A stretch of DNA of 64,000 nucleotides from Sphingobium sp. AS12 (lineage in GTDB: Bacteria; Pseudomonadota; Alphaproteobacteria; Sphingomonadales; Sphingomonadaceae): the NCBI RefSeq assembly GCF_019097845.1, contig NZ_JAHRGM010000056.1, forward strand, positions 186,001-250,000, written 5' to 3'. The notes below the pieces were generated by a model. That model was given only the letters and a program-made list of their open reading frames with translations, did not search any database and was not told the DNA's origin. The translations under genes and the position numbers were made by a program. Below are positions 44,915 through 52,925 of the stretch, piece after piece (the stretch's first letter is position 1; each line of letters begins with the position of its first letter).

Positions 44915-46213
44915 TCAGGCGGCGAACGGAAGATCGGCATCGACCGCTGCAGCGGGCTCGAGCGCAAGCAGGCTCTGAAGCGTCACAGGCGTTCGCTTTG
45001 CCCGGCGGGTTCTGGGGCCTCGGGCGGGCCTCGCCGGATCGTTGAACCGGCAGCCGATACGCGCGGCGTGCTTGCCGATAACGGCGGGATCGCGGCCAAG
45101 CGCCTGGGCGACATCGACCATCGACACGCCATGGGTCCAGGCATTACGGATCGCCCTGTCCTCCGCAGGGATGAACGCGCGCATGAAGCCGTGCGTGAGG
45201 CCCATCCGATTGGCATGGTAGAGGACGGCGCGCGCACCGCGACCCAGATTTTCGGCAATTGCACGTGTCGGCACCTTGCCGTAGTCCGCTCGCAGCCGGG
45301 CTTCTTCCTCGGCCGTCCAGACAGGGCCCTGCCGGAACCCATCCCGATGGACATGGGTGCCACGCAAACCCAGCGCTTCCGCACGCCATCTGATCGAGTG
45401 CGAAGTGCGCCCAAGACGCTCGCGCAGCGGCGTCAGGCTCTTGCCGGTCGCATAGGCGTGGCGGAGGAACTCGTCTTCCTCGGTGATCCAGGGACGGCCC
45501 CAGCCCCTACCGTAACCCAGTTTGCGAAGGCGCTGCCCGAGGCTGCGGCTGTTCCGGGACGGGAAACCTTCAGCCGTCAGAACCTGCACGATGGCAACAT
45601 AGCGTGCACCGGTGGCCGCCAGTTCGAGCGCGCGCGTCATTTCCGCGTCGCTCCAGTCGCCCGGCTGGCAGGCATGACGTAGTCCCAATGCCGAAGCGCG
45701 CGAAATGACGCCGGCAAAGGGACGGCCGATCAGGCTGGCAATCTGGGCGACGGGAACGCCGTTCTCGTACCCGGCGCGCAGTTGTGCGTCCTCCCAGCCA
45801 CCGTAAGGCGGGGATCCGGGCTCGGACAGGTCGAGCAAGCGTGCGCGCGCATAAAGCGCATTCACGCCCCGCCCGAGCCGTGTCGCCAGCATCGCAGTCG
45901 GCTCTTGCGCGTAGCATCGCGTCAGTTCCTGGTCGTCCCAGCCGCTCCATGAACGCCTCGAGTTCCGGCGCAGACCAAGATCATGGATACGCGTGGCGAC
46001 GCCTGCTCGGGGCCTGCCGAGCATGGCCGCGATCTCGTCGATCGTGCGATCTTGGGCGAAGGCGTCGCGCAAGCGCGCTGTTTCATCGGGAAGCCACGCG
46101 TCGGCGCGAAACGCCACTTCGGCAAGCGGCGCTGCGTCGAGCGCCGTCGGGCGAGGAATGAAGGGAACGAGTTCAACAATATCCGCGTCGAGATCGAAAG
46201 ACGGCTGGGGCAT
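44915..46213 (-). CDS. Seven-repeat Myb/HTH-type DNA-binding protein
   Basis: 432 residues from the ATG at 46213 (GGAG six bases upstream); a longer start at 46225 abuts the previous stop. Seven units of 40-50 residues repeat the pattern W..(E/D)...L...Y....... IA..LGR....V..RA..LGLR, a homeodomain/Myb (SANT)- or GcrA-like trihelical unit, at about 39-82, 91-129, 139-180, 185-236, 242-284, 298-340 and 346-390 in this numbering. The Trp of the first helix and the LGR turn are kept in most units. A basic RGPRTRRAKR segment follows. Such an array should lie along a DNA groove and read a long site. The HerA-type ATPase gene ends directly before it. Confidence 0.8.
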   Translation of the reverse strand: MPQPSFDLDADIVELVPFIPRPTALDAAPLAEVAFRADAWLPDETARLRDAFAQDRTIDEIAAMLGRPRAGVATRIHDLGLRRNSRRSWSGWDDQELTRCYAQEPTAMLATRLGRGVNALYARARLLDLSEPGSPPYGGWEDAQLRAGYENGVPVAQIASLIGRPFAGVISRASALGLRHACQPGDWSDAEMTRALELAATGARYVAIVQVLTAEGFPSRNSRSLGQRLRKLGYGRGWGRPWITEEDEFLRHAYATGKSLTPLRERLGRTSHSIRWRAEALGLRGTHVHRDGFRQGPVWTAEEEARLRADYGKVPTRAIAENLGRGARAVLYHANRMGLTHGFMRAFIPAEDRAIRNAWTHGVSMVDVAQALGRDPAVIGKHAARIGCRFNDPARPARGPRTRRAKRTPVTLQSLLALEPAAAVDADLPFAA

Positions 46214-46225
46214 GGCGATCTCCAT

Positions 46226-47428
46226 TCACACAAGGCCAACGACGGGCGTGTCGACGACGCGCAGCCGCAGCCGCGCCGACAGACGCGCAATCCGCGTGTT
46301 CCCGCGGGGCATGGTGTCGGACGCGCCGATGGCAGCAAGCAGGTCGAGCCCGGCGTCGATGTCGTTGGCCGGCAGCGCCAGATGACGGGCAAGATCGTCC
46401 GCGGTCGTGGCATTGGGTGCGATATGCCCCAGGGCGCCGATAATGCGTGCGGCAGCCGGAGCGGCGGGGTCGATGAGGAAGGCGTCGAGCGCACGTTGGC
46501 CGCGCATGACCATCGATTTCGCTCGTGCCGGTGTAACTTCGCGCAGGGCGTCGAGGTCTAGCAGGCTGCGGCTTTCGTCGGGGTCGAGATCGGCGGCGGC
46601 GACCAGATCGGGCGTTCGCCCGATATGCGGGGTGATGGTGGGATCTATCTTCGCCAGCACAGGCGTTGCCGCCAGCGCAGGACCGAAGGCGAAAAACTCG
46701 CCGGGTGGAAGCTGGCGCAGAAGCGCAGCCTGGTCGCTCCCGAAGCCGAGCAGATCGGCGGCGCGCGCGACATCACGGTCGAAGACGTTGAGGCCGATCA
46801 GGTGATTGTGCAGTTCGGAGACCACGGAACTGGCGAGCTTGGCAAGGCGCTGGGTGGCGACGATCGTGCCGATGCCGCGCTTGCGACCTCGGGCGCACAT
46901 GTCGGTGAGCGTGGCGACGCCGAGGCGGCGGGTCTCGGCATCGCGCGCAGAGGCGGCCATGTGCGGCGCGAGCAGATGCGCCTCGTCGATGCAGACCAGC
47001 ACCGTGTTGCCCCAATGCTCGCGCGGCGCCGAAAGCAGCCCGGCGAAAAAGGCGGCGGACTTCTCGATGCGATGATCCGGCTCCAGGTCGTTCAGATCAA
47101 GGTGCAGCGCAATCCGATGCTGGCGGGTCCGCAGCGCCAACCCGGTCAGGCCATCATTGGCATAGTCGCGGGCTATGACGGTGGTCGCGCCGATATGGGC
47201 TGCAAGGTTGGCGAACTCGCCTTCCGGGTCGATGATGATCGTGGTGAGATAATCGAAGGCTTCCTCGACGATCCGGCGCAGCGTCTGGCTCTTGCCAGCG
47301 CCGGATGATCCCTGGATGAGACAGCGCCCGGACATGAGCTTGCCGAGATCGAGTTCGAGCTGGCCGGTCGAGCAATGGCCGAGCGGGACGCGGGCGTCGC
47401 GCGTAAAATTGCTGGAGGCGACGTTCAT
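46226..47428 (-). CDS. HerA/DUF87-type ATPase
   Basis: 400 residues. Walker A GSSGAGKSQ (40-48), a DPEGEF motif (68-72) typical of HerA/FtsK-like translocases, Walker B VLVCIDEAHLLAP (Asp148, Glu149), and GIGTIVATQRLAKLASSVV as the sensor/arginine-finger region. HerA enzymes form hexameric DNA pumps, alone in repair or with nucleases in defence and with conjugative systems. The C-terminal 120 residues look like a winged-helix accessory part. Start at 47428 with AAGGAG nine bases upstream; stop and the next start are adjacent. A 22-codon reading frame ends in an overlap with this start. Confidence 0.85.
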   Translation of the reverse strand: MNVASSNFTRDARVPLGHCSTGQLELDLGKLMSGRCLIQGSSGAGKSQTLRRIVEEAFDYLTTIIIDPEGEFANLAAHIGATTVIARDYANDGLTGLALRTRQHRIALHLDLNDLEPDHRIEKSAAFFAGLLSAPREHWGNTVLVCIDEAHLLAPHMAASARDAETRRLGVATLTDMCARGRKRGIGTIVATQRLAKLASSVVSELHNHLIGLNVFDRDVARAADLLGFGSDQAALLRQLPPGEFFAFGPALAATPVLAKIDPTITPHIGRTPDLVAAADLDPDESRSLLDLDALREVTPARAKSMVMRGQRALDAFLIDPAAPAAARIIGALGHIAPNATTADDLARHLALPANDIDAGLDLLAAIGASDTMPRGNTRIARLSARLRLRVVDTPVVGLV

Positions 47429-47493
47429 CGGGCGTACTCCTTCACCGGCCGCCCAAGACGGCTATTCATGTGGAGTGTGGCGGGAACCATCAT
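47425..47493 (-). CDS. Possible 22-aa leader peptide ahead of the HerA gene
   Basis: AAGGAG lies six bases before an ATG at 47493; the frame runs 22 codons (MMVPATLHMNSRLGRPVKEY and two more) and its TGA overlaps the HerA ATG. It may be a translated leader that couples initiation, or chance. Confidence 0.3.
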   Translation of the reverse strand: MMVPATLHMNSRLGRPVKEYAR

Positions 47494-47538
47494 GGCGATC
47501 TCCTTCCGGGGCTGTCCGAATTGACCCTCGCTTCCATT

Positions 47539-47560
47539 CACCCCCTTCCCTCCGGTCGGA
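47539..47560 (-). promoter_or_regulatory. Leader motif, weaker copy 3
   Basis: CACCCCCTTCCCTCCGGTC resembles the two strong leader elements at 38921 and 42539. It lies about 45-65 bases before the possible leader peptide and 111-132 before the HerA start. Confidence 0.3.
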
Positions 47561-47624
47561 TTGCATGGCGGACAGATTTACGTTCCGGTTTTCAGACGCA
47601 TGCCGTTGCGGCAAATAGACGGGC

Positions 47625-47801
47625 ATGCCTGATTCTCCGGATTCGAAACTGAACCAACTGCTTCGTCGCTTGCCTGACTGGATACGCCGCGATCTCGCTT
47701 CCACAGACGCTTCACGCCGAGCGCGTGCGGAAGACTCGCTGCACGCCATGCTGATGCCTCTGATCGCCGCCGAGCGCGCGGCGGGGAAAGACGCAGGTTG
47801 A
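47625..47801 (+). CDS. Small protein (58 aa) upstream of the DUF6880-like gene
   Basis: Starts ATG at 47625 and ends in TGA at 47799-47801, overlapping the next ATG as TGATG. Highly charged and helical (LLRRLPDWIRRDLAST; RRARAEDSLHAMLMPLI). It is one of two plus-strand genes in an otherwise minus-strand run, so the pair was probably inserted together. No family recognised. Confidence 0.6.
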   Translation: MPDSPDSKLNQLLRRLPDWIRRDLASTDASRRARAEDSLHAMLMPLIAAERAAGKDAG

Positions 47802-49189
47802 TGGCAGCAAGCGGGAAGGCCTCGCGCAGTTCGACCAGGCTGACGCTCGAAAATCTGGAGAGCCTGGGCGCGGCCCGGCTGGCGCGGCTGGTGCTGAACC
47901 AGGCCGAGGCCGATCCGATCTTTGCGCGTGCCGCGCGGATGGAACTGGCGGCAAAGGATGACAGCGGCGCGCTGGCGCATGAGATCGAGAAGCGCTTGAA
48001 GACCATCCGTAGGTCGCGCAGTTTCATCGAATGGGACAAGGTGCGGCCGCTCGCCCAGGAGCTCGACCAGCTGCGCGCCAGCATAACAGGACCGCTGGCC
48101 GAAGCATCGGCGGCTCGGGCGATCGATCTCATGCGCCTGTTCCTCAGCCTTGCCGAGCCAGTGTTCGAACGCGCCGATGACAGCAGCGGTACTTTGGGCG
48201 TCGTGTTTCGGCAGGGCGGCGAAGATCTGGGAAAAATCTGGTGCCGCGCCGGAGCGCCGGAACCAGCAATCCTCGCTGATGATATACTCACGCTGATCGA
48301 GAGCGACGGCTATGGCGTGTTCGATGAGTTGCCTGAGGCCGCCTCGCCTGCGCTGGGCAAGGAGGGCCGGGCGGCATTGCGACAGCTGCTATTGGACCGT
48401 CAGGAGACGCTGACGGGAACGGAACGGCGCAGCTTCGACTATAAGGCCGGTTGGCTCCTGCCCAAACTCGCCGACCTCGATGACGATGTCGATGCCTATA
48501 TCGCCACGGTCGATCCTGAGCGGCGTAACGCGCTGCTCAATGCGAAGGTCGCTGAGCGACTGATCGCGCATGGACGCGCCGAGGAAGCGCTCGGCTGGAT
48601 CGATGCGCCGACCGAACGCGGGCATAACGAGCGTGAGCTTTCCGACCTCAGGCTACGCGCTTTCATCGCCTTGGGCCGCAGGGAAGACGCGCAGGCGCAG
48701 CGCAAGGCGATTTTCGATCGCTGGCTGGATGAGACAGCGCTGCGCGACTGGCTTAAGTACCTGCCCGATTTCGAGGATCTCGACGCAGAGCAGCAGGCGC
48801 TCGATCAGGCAATGGCGTTCGATCCGAGCGTTAGCGCGCTCGCATTTCTGGTCGAATGGCCGGATCTAAAGCGCGCCGGCCAACTGATCCGGGCTCGGAT
48901 CGATCGGCTGGACCCGCGGGCCTATGAGGTCCTGCGGCCCTGCGCCGAGGCCCTGTCGTCGAGCGATCCGGTTGCTGCCACCCTTCTTTACCGCAGACTG
49001 GTCACTGGCGTGCTCGATCGCGGCGCTTCAAAATATTACGCCTATGCCGTGCGGGATTTCGTGGCTGCGGGCAAGCTTGTGGACGGCGTTGATGGCGGGT
49101 CAGATACCATGTGCCATACTGACTGGGTTGATTTTCTGCGCAAGAGCCATGGGCGCAAAATGGGCTTTTGGAGCCAGATTCCAGCCTGA
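47801..49189 (+). CDS. DUF6880-like protein (462 aa)
   Basis: Mostly alpha-helical with TPR-like pairs of helices throughout: LESLGAARLARLVLNQAE at the N-terminus, RVIAHGRAEEALGWID-type repeats in the middle (ERLIAHGRAEEALGWID), and AYAVRDFVAAGKLVDG near the end. The N-terminal FLENLE-LG-ERLA pattern and length fit DUF6880, a family of unknown function often found on mobile elements. It is coupled to the 58-aa gene before it and converges on the gene at 49210 with only 20 bases between. Name assigned from pattern memory, so moderate confidence. Confidence 0.7.
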   Translation: MAASGKASRSSTRLTLENLESLGAARLARLVLNQAEADPIFARAARMELAAKDDSGALAHEIEKRLKTIRRSRSFIEWDKVRPLAQELDQLRASITGPLAEASAARAIDLMRLFLSLAEPVFERADDSSGTLGVVFRQGGEDLGKIWCRAGAPEPAILADDILTLIESDGYGVFDELPEAASPALGKEGRAALRQLLLDRQETLTGTERRSFDYKAGWLLPKLADLDDDVDAYIATVDPERRNALLNAKVAERLIAHGRAEEALGWIDAPTERGHNERELSDLRLRAFIALGRREDAQAQRKAIFDRWLDETALRDWLKYLPDFEDLDAEQQALDQAMAFDPSVSALAFLVEWPDLKRAGQLIRARIDRLDPRAYEVLRPCAEALSSSDPVAATLLYRRLVTGVLDRGASKYYAYAVRDFVAAGKLVDGVDGGSDTMCHTDWVDFLRKSHGRKMGFWSQIPA

Positions 49190-49209
49190 GGGATGATACC
49201 CGGCCAGTT

Positions 49210-50289
49210 CTACCAGTCGTGGACCGGTAGGACATCAAGGCTGCCTGCGTCGCAATCGAGCAGGACGAAACGGAAACCCCGATCGCGGCCGAACGCGATC
49301 AGCCGCAGCAGGTCCTCCGGCAATTGCGCGCGGCATTCCTCAGCCAGTTCGCGTGTCGGCACGAACCAGCCATAGACCGAGGCGGCAATATCGATCGGAC
49401 GCTCGCTTGGTGGCCAGGACGCCCATTTGTCGAGGCGGTCGGCGGTCTGAAAGGTCAGATGGGCGGTCGACAGGACGCAATAGGTTCCGGTTTCGGGGAG
49501 TTGCGGGATGCGAAGGGGAATTATCGGCGGTTCCAACGTCACGCGATCGGTTGAACAGCTCTCATGCCCATGATCGTCGAAATAGGTCTCGATGATATCC
49601 CTGTCTGAAAGACTATGCGGATCCCTGTTGTCGCCGATCTCCCTCCACCATTCGCGGCAATAGGCAGCGACTTGTGCGTCAAGCGCCTTCGCATCGAGAG
49701 CGACATGCAGGTTCGTGCCGTGCCGGTGTTCGATGACCGCGACATGGACATCGGTCGGCCAGGGCAAGGGCGCGGCCGACAGCCGTCTCTCGGCGTGGGC
49801 AATGTCCCAGATCAGCGCATTGGAGCCGTCGGCGGTGAGACCGGCCGGCGTCTCCAACGCGGCGCGTGCTCGTGCCAACAGCGCGAGATGTTCGGGCCGA
49901 CCGACGGGCACAGGGGCCTTTACGGATGCCCCCTTCCGGACGGCGGCGCGCTCACCCCCGGGGACGTCCCGGTGGGCGCTATCGGTTCGGATGTCAGGAT
50001 GGCGCGGATCCGACCAGTCGATCGTGTCGACGATCCACTGCGGCACGAAATCCCAGTCGAAGGAGAAGGGAGAGCTCTCCTGAGCCTTGTACCAGGCGGC
50101 ATCGACCGCATCTGTCCAACCTACGACCATCAGGCGCAGTCCAGACGTGCCAAGAACGTCGAAGGTTTTGCGGATTGCCAGCGCTCGTTCGATCGCGTGA
50201 GGTTCGGCATCGGGGCGGTCGCGCAACTCAAGGACCGCTTCCCACAAACAAGCAGCCGCTTCGAGATGGGATAGCGTGTAATGGTTCAT
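49210..50289 (-). CDS. DUF5983-like protein (359 aa)
   Basis: Start at 50289 (MNHYTLSHLEAAACLWEAV). The C-terminal 100 residues, from LSTAHLTFQTADRLDKWA through YGWFVPTRELAEECRAQLP to FVLLDCDAGSLD and a final VHDW, follow the DUF5983 pattern seen on integrative elements. The N-terminal part has a helical IRKTFDVLGTSG region and a WYKAQESSPFSFDWDFVPQ segment. Function unknown. It begins 16 bases after the stop of the next gene upstream, so an operon is likely. Confidence 0.65.
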   Translation of the reverse strand: MNHYTLSHLEAAACLWEAVLELRDRPDAEPHAIERALAIRKTFDVLGTSGLRLMVVGWTDAVDAAWYKAQESSPFSFDWDFVPQWIVDTIDWSDPRHPDIRTDSAHRDVPGGERAAVRKGASVKAPVPVGRPEHLALLARARAALETPAGLTADGSNALIWDIAHAERRLSAAPLPWPTDVHVAVIEHRHGTNLHVALDAKALDAQVAAYCREWWREIGDNRDPHSLSDRDIIETYFDDHGHESCSTDRVTLEPPIIPLRIPQLPETGTYCVLSTAHLTFQTADRLDKWASWPPSERPIDIAASVYGWFVPTRELAEECRAQLPEDLLRLIAFGRDRGFRFVLLDCDAGSLDVLPVHDW

Positions 50290-50305
50290 GGATAGGGTCC
50301 CTGTG

Positions 50306-50767
50306 TTAGGCCGCACGGCGATCGGCACCTAGGTGGAGACCGAGGTCGGGAGGCATCAGCACGTCGATGCGGGGAGCGATGGCATCGAAGGCCGCGTTGA
50401 GATCGATGGTCGCGAACCGATGAACGGCACTTCCCGGATCATGATCGAGAAGAAGGGCGAGCGGTGCCAGGTGGGTCATCATCTCGGGAAATACCGAGCG
50501 CAGGATTATGCCTTCGACGCGCCTGCCGACGAGGTTGAGCCGGGCGGCAAGACCGCAGGGGACGGCAAGGTTCCGCTCGAACCAGCGATCGGGCGCCATC
50601 GTGTCGGCGATCCGGGTACAGGGCAGACGAGTGGTCGGGGTCTGGACCTGCAGGATGGCGACACGATGCCGGCGCGCGGGATTGACCTCATCCAGCGGGA
50701 CCAGTGCGCGATAACAATAACGGGGAGCCGATCCGGTTATACGCGTCCGTGAAGCGATGATGTCCAT
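50306..50767 (-). CDS. Hypothetical protein (153 aa)
   Basis: Start at 50767 with GGAG about eight bases upstream. Basic, with LDEVNPARRHRVAILQVQT, WFERNLAVPCGLAARLNLVG and HLAPLALLLDHDPGSAVHRF segments, no recognised domain. Precedes the DUF5983-like gene by 16 bases. A weak copy of the leader motif lies at 50820-50843. Confidence 0.65.
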   Translation of the reverse strand: MDIIASRTRITGSAPRYCYRALVPLDEVNPARRHRVAILQVQTPTTRLPCTRIADTMAPDRWFERNLAVPCGLAARLNLVGRRVEGIILRSVFPEMMTHLAPLALLLDHDPGSAVHRFATIDLNAAFDAIAPRIDVLMPPDLGLHLGADRRAA

Positions 50768-50819
50768 CGGAGAATCTCCTGTGGTGAGGGAATGGCGGCA
50801 TTCTGCCGCCCGGCTTCCT

Positions 50820-50843
50820 CACCAATTCCCCCTCTCCTTTTGC
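50820..50843 (-). promoter_or_regulatory. Leader motif, weaker copy 4
   Basis: CACCAATTCCCCCTCTCCTT on the + strand, 53-76 bases before the start at 50767, shares the CACC...CCCC..TCTCCT layout of the strong leader elements. Confidence 0.3.
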
Positions 50844-50933
50844 GACCATGTCCCTGCGAGGTCCCACCCTCTGACGGGCGCGGGCCCAACGCGGTGCCGG
50901 ATGGCTAGAGACCGGAAGGCCGGATAGCCGGGA

Positions 50934-51476
50934 TCATGGGGCGGATGTCGCGCTCCAATTGTCGTAAAGAGGCTTGTCGCCAGGGTGCCACGGTCCTGCG
51001 CGCCAGATCCTGCCGTTATAGCTGATTCGGGCTACGACCCTGTCGCCGATGGCGAGCTCGCCCTCGGGGAATTCGCTGGCGCCCAGACCGCTGTGATCGC
51101 GCCGACCGCAATAGCAGTGCGAGGCGTCGGCCCAATCGCGTGCCGCAATATCGGGAAATCCCGGCTGGCGCACTACCAGCGGCATCCTGCCGCGATCACT
51201 GCCTGCTCTACCAAGGGCGCGCAGGATGTGGCCCGCATAGGTAGCAACCGATGCCCAGTAGGCAGCCGTGAATGCCTTGCGCCGATCCCAGCTTTGCCGG
51301 GACTTCGACCGTGCGTCCTGCCGAAGATCACGAAGCAGCCATGCAAGGACTGTCCGTATATCGGGATCAATAGCAGCGAGAACACGGGCAGCTGGAAGGG
51401 CCAGGACAGGATTGCGGACTTCGGCCCGGGTCGATCTGGGCGCGTGCCGTTCATTCCCGGCCGGATCAGTGGTCAT
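50934..51476 (-). CDS. Hypothetical protein (180 aa)
   Basis: Start at 51476, overlapping the preceding gene by 11 bases. N-terminal helices (RTVLAWLLRDLRQDARSKSR; KAFTAAYWASVATYAGHIL) are followed by HCYCGRRDHSG, a short Cys/His cluster that could bind metal, and a beta-rich end (VARISYNGRIWRAGPW). No family recognised. It is probably co-translated with the gene before it. Confidence 0.6.
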   Translation of the reverse strand: MTTDPAGNERHAPRSTRAEVRNPVLALPAARVLAAIDPDIRTVLAWLLRDLRQDARSKSRQSWDRRKAFTAAYWASVATYAGHILRALGRAGSDRGRMPLVVRQPGFPDIAARDWADASHCYCGRRDHSGLGASEFPEGELAIGDRVVARISYNGRIWRAGPWHPGDKPLYDNWSATSAP

Positions 51477-51849
51477 CGTCCGTCGGTCCGGATAGAAGGA
51501 TGACTGCGATCGACGGTTTGCTCGTCAGCTCTTCGGAGCGACTGTCGTAGGCGCGTGTGTCGCCATGGCCGATCGTGAAGATATCGAAGACGGGTGTCGG
51601 CGCGCCGCGCGCATCGGGCACGGTGGCGGCTGCATCATGATATTGGATATCGACGAAGCGAGCCGGCCCGCCCGTGACATAGGGCCCGAAATAGAAGGTT
51701 ATGCGCCTTCCTTCGCTGGTTCTAGCCGAAAGGGTGAACCCGCCGTCAGGGATGTCTATGGGCAAGGTCGGAACGGCGTTGAAGGCCGCGAAACCGATCG
51801 CCTGCGCGTCGCCGGCGGTCATGACAGGCAAAGAGGTGATGTCGTTCAT
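51466..51849 (-). CDS. Hypothetical protein (127 aa)
   Basis: I chose the ATG at 51849 (GGAAA seven bases upstream); one at 51861 is possible. A beta-rich core (GGFTLSARTSEGRRITFYFG; RFVDIQYHD; PVFDIFTIGHGD) suggests a small single-domain protein. No family recognised. It directly follows the 3' half of the gene split by the RIT element. Confidence 0.6.
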   Translation of the reverse strand: MNDITSLPVMTAGDAQAIGFAAFNAVPTLPIDIPDGGFTLSARTSEGRRITFYFGPYVTGGPARFVDIQYHDAAATVPDARGAPTPVFDIFTIGHGDTRAYDSRSEELTSKPSIAVILLSGPTDDDH

Positions 51850-51889
51850 CTGAGTTTCCATTGTGATCGGATGCAAGGGTCAGGAGATG

Positions 51890-52790
51890 TCAGGCGGCTA
51901 TCGCGTGATGCTGCGGGATGGCGGCTGCGAACCGACGCAGCATGATGGTCATGGCCTTTCGCAAATGAGCCTTGTTGGTGATGACCGTCTCGGGAACCAG
52001 CGGTTCGCCCTGCGGTGTCATGAAGCCCAATGCGGGGGTTCCGTTACGCAGTTCCACAACGATTCGGTGCCCGCGAGGCTCGGCTGGTCCTGCAGAGCGC
52101 GTCACGAACTCGCCAAGGCGCCCCGAGAGGCCCTGAGCGATTTTGGTCCAGCGGATATGCCCGCTGGCCATCATCTCACCGTCGCCCAATCCACGATCGA
52201 GCCAGGCGCGGAACTGCACACGCTGCTGGATCGGCGAATTGCGCGTGCGCTCCATCGTTCGGCAGAGTGGCAGCAGGCTGGCATGGCCATCGATCCAGGC
52301 AAGATCATCGCCTTCTGCCATCACCAGCAAATCGTCAGGCTCGACCCCGGCAAGCAGAGCGCGCAACTGATCGGAGGGTTTCGCAATCTCGGCGGAAAGA
52401 CCCGCTTGCCATAGATGGAAGCCACGCGCAGCAGCGGCGATGATGATCTTTCCCGCCTGATGCCCATCCTGCGCCTGCAGCATTTCCATCAAGCCCCTGG
52501 AGGCATCGGATGCGATGGTCGCGCCGATGATCAAAATGCGCTTCGACCAACGGCTGGGGCGCGGTCCGTCCGTCGGGAGCGGCCAACTGCTGGGAAGGGG
52601 TCTTGAAAGCGCGGGATGTAGAGGAAACGCCAATTGTTCTGCCTTACGCGCGGCGGCAGCGTAGGCGCGCCTCGCCGCATCGAACAGATCATCGAAACAG
52701 CCACCGCCGTCACGGAAACCCTGAGCATAGGCGGGCGATATCTCACCTTGTCGAGTGGAAAAATCCCGAGGCGGCCAGCCTGCATGTGCT
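51890..52790 (-). pseudogene. 3' half of a gene interrupted by the RIT element
   Basis: The frame is open without a stop from the left inverted repeat (52795) to the stop at 51890, although an ORF with a start codon only begins at 52633 (TTG). The part before that reads as good protein (DFSTRQGEISPAYAQGFRDG; FDDLFDAARRAYAAAARK). The rest includes ILIIGATIASDASRGLMEML and a long hydrophilic C-terminus. Joining it to the 5' half at 56599-57046 gives AGHNAYY followed by AAHAGW in frame. Whether the 3' half is still translated is unknown. Confidence 0.8.
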
Positions 52791-52824
52791 GCATATTATC
52801 GCGAGGTTGGAATAATGCGAAGGA
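52791..52824 (+). repeat. Left terminal inverted repeat of the RIT element
   Basis: Begins GCATATTATCGCGAGGTTG and ends AATGCGAAGGA; the reverse complement of 56569-56602 differs at one base (G against T after GGTTG). Confidence 0.9.
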
Positions 52825-52925
52825 AGTCAGCTATGCACGAGAATTACGCCGTTTTCTAACCGCGTTGCTGCGCATTATTTTTGTTGCGAACGTCTCCGGT
52901 GTCTGAAACGACCGAGGAGACAAAC

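Noticed and set aside
49615..50752. Plus-strand frames of 219 and 139 codons opposite the DUF5983-like and 153-aa genes
   Set aside because: Antisense frames in GC-rich DNA; the minus-strand genes have coherent starts, spacing and family-like motifs.
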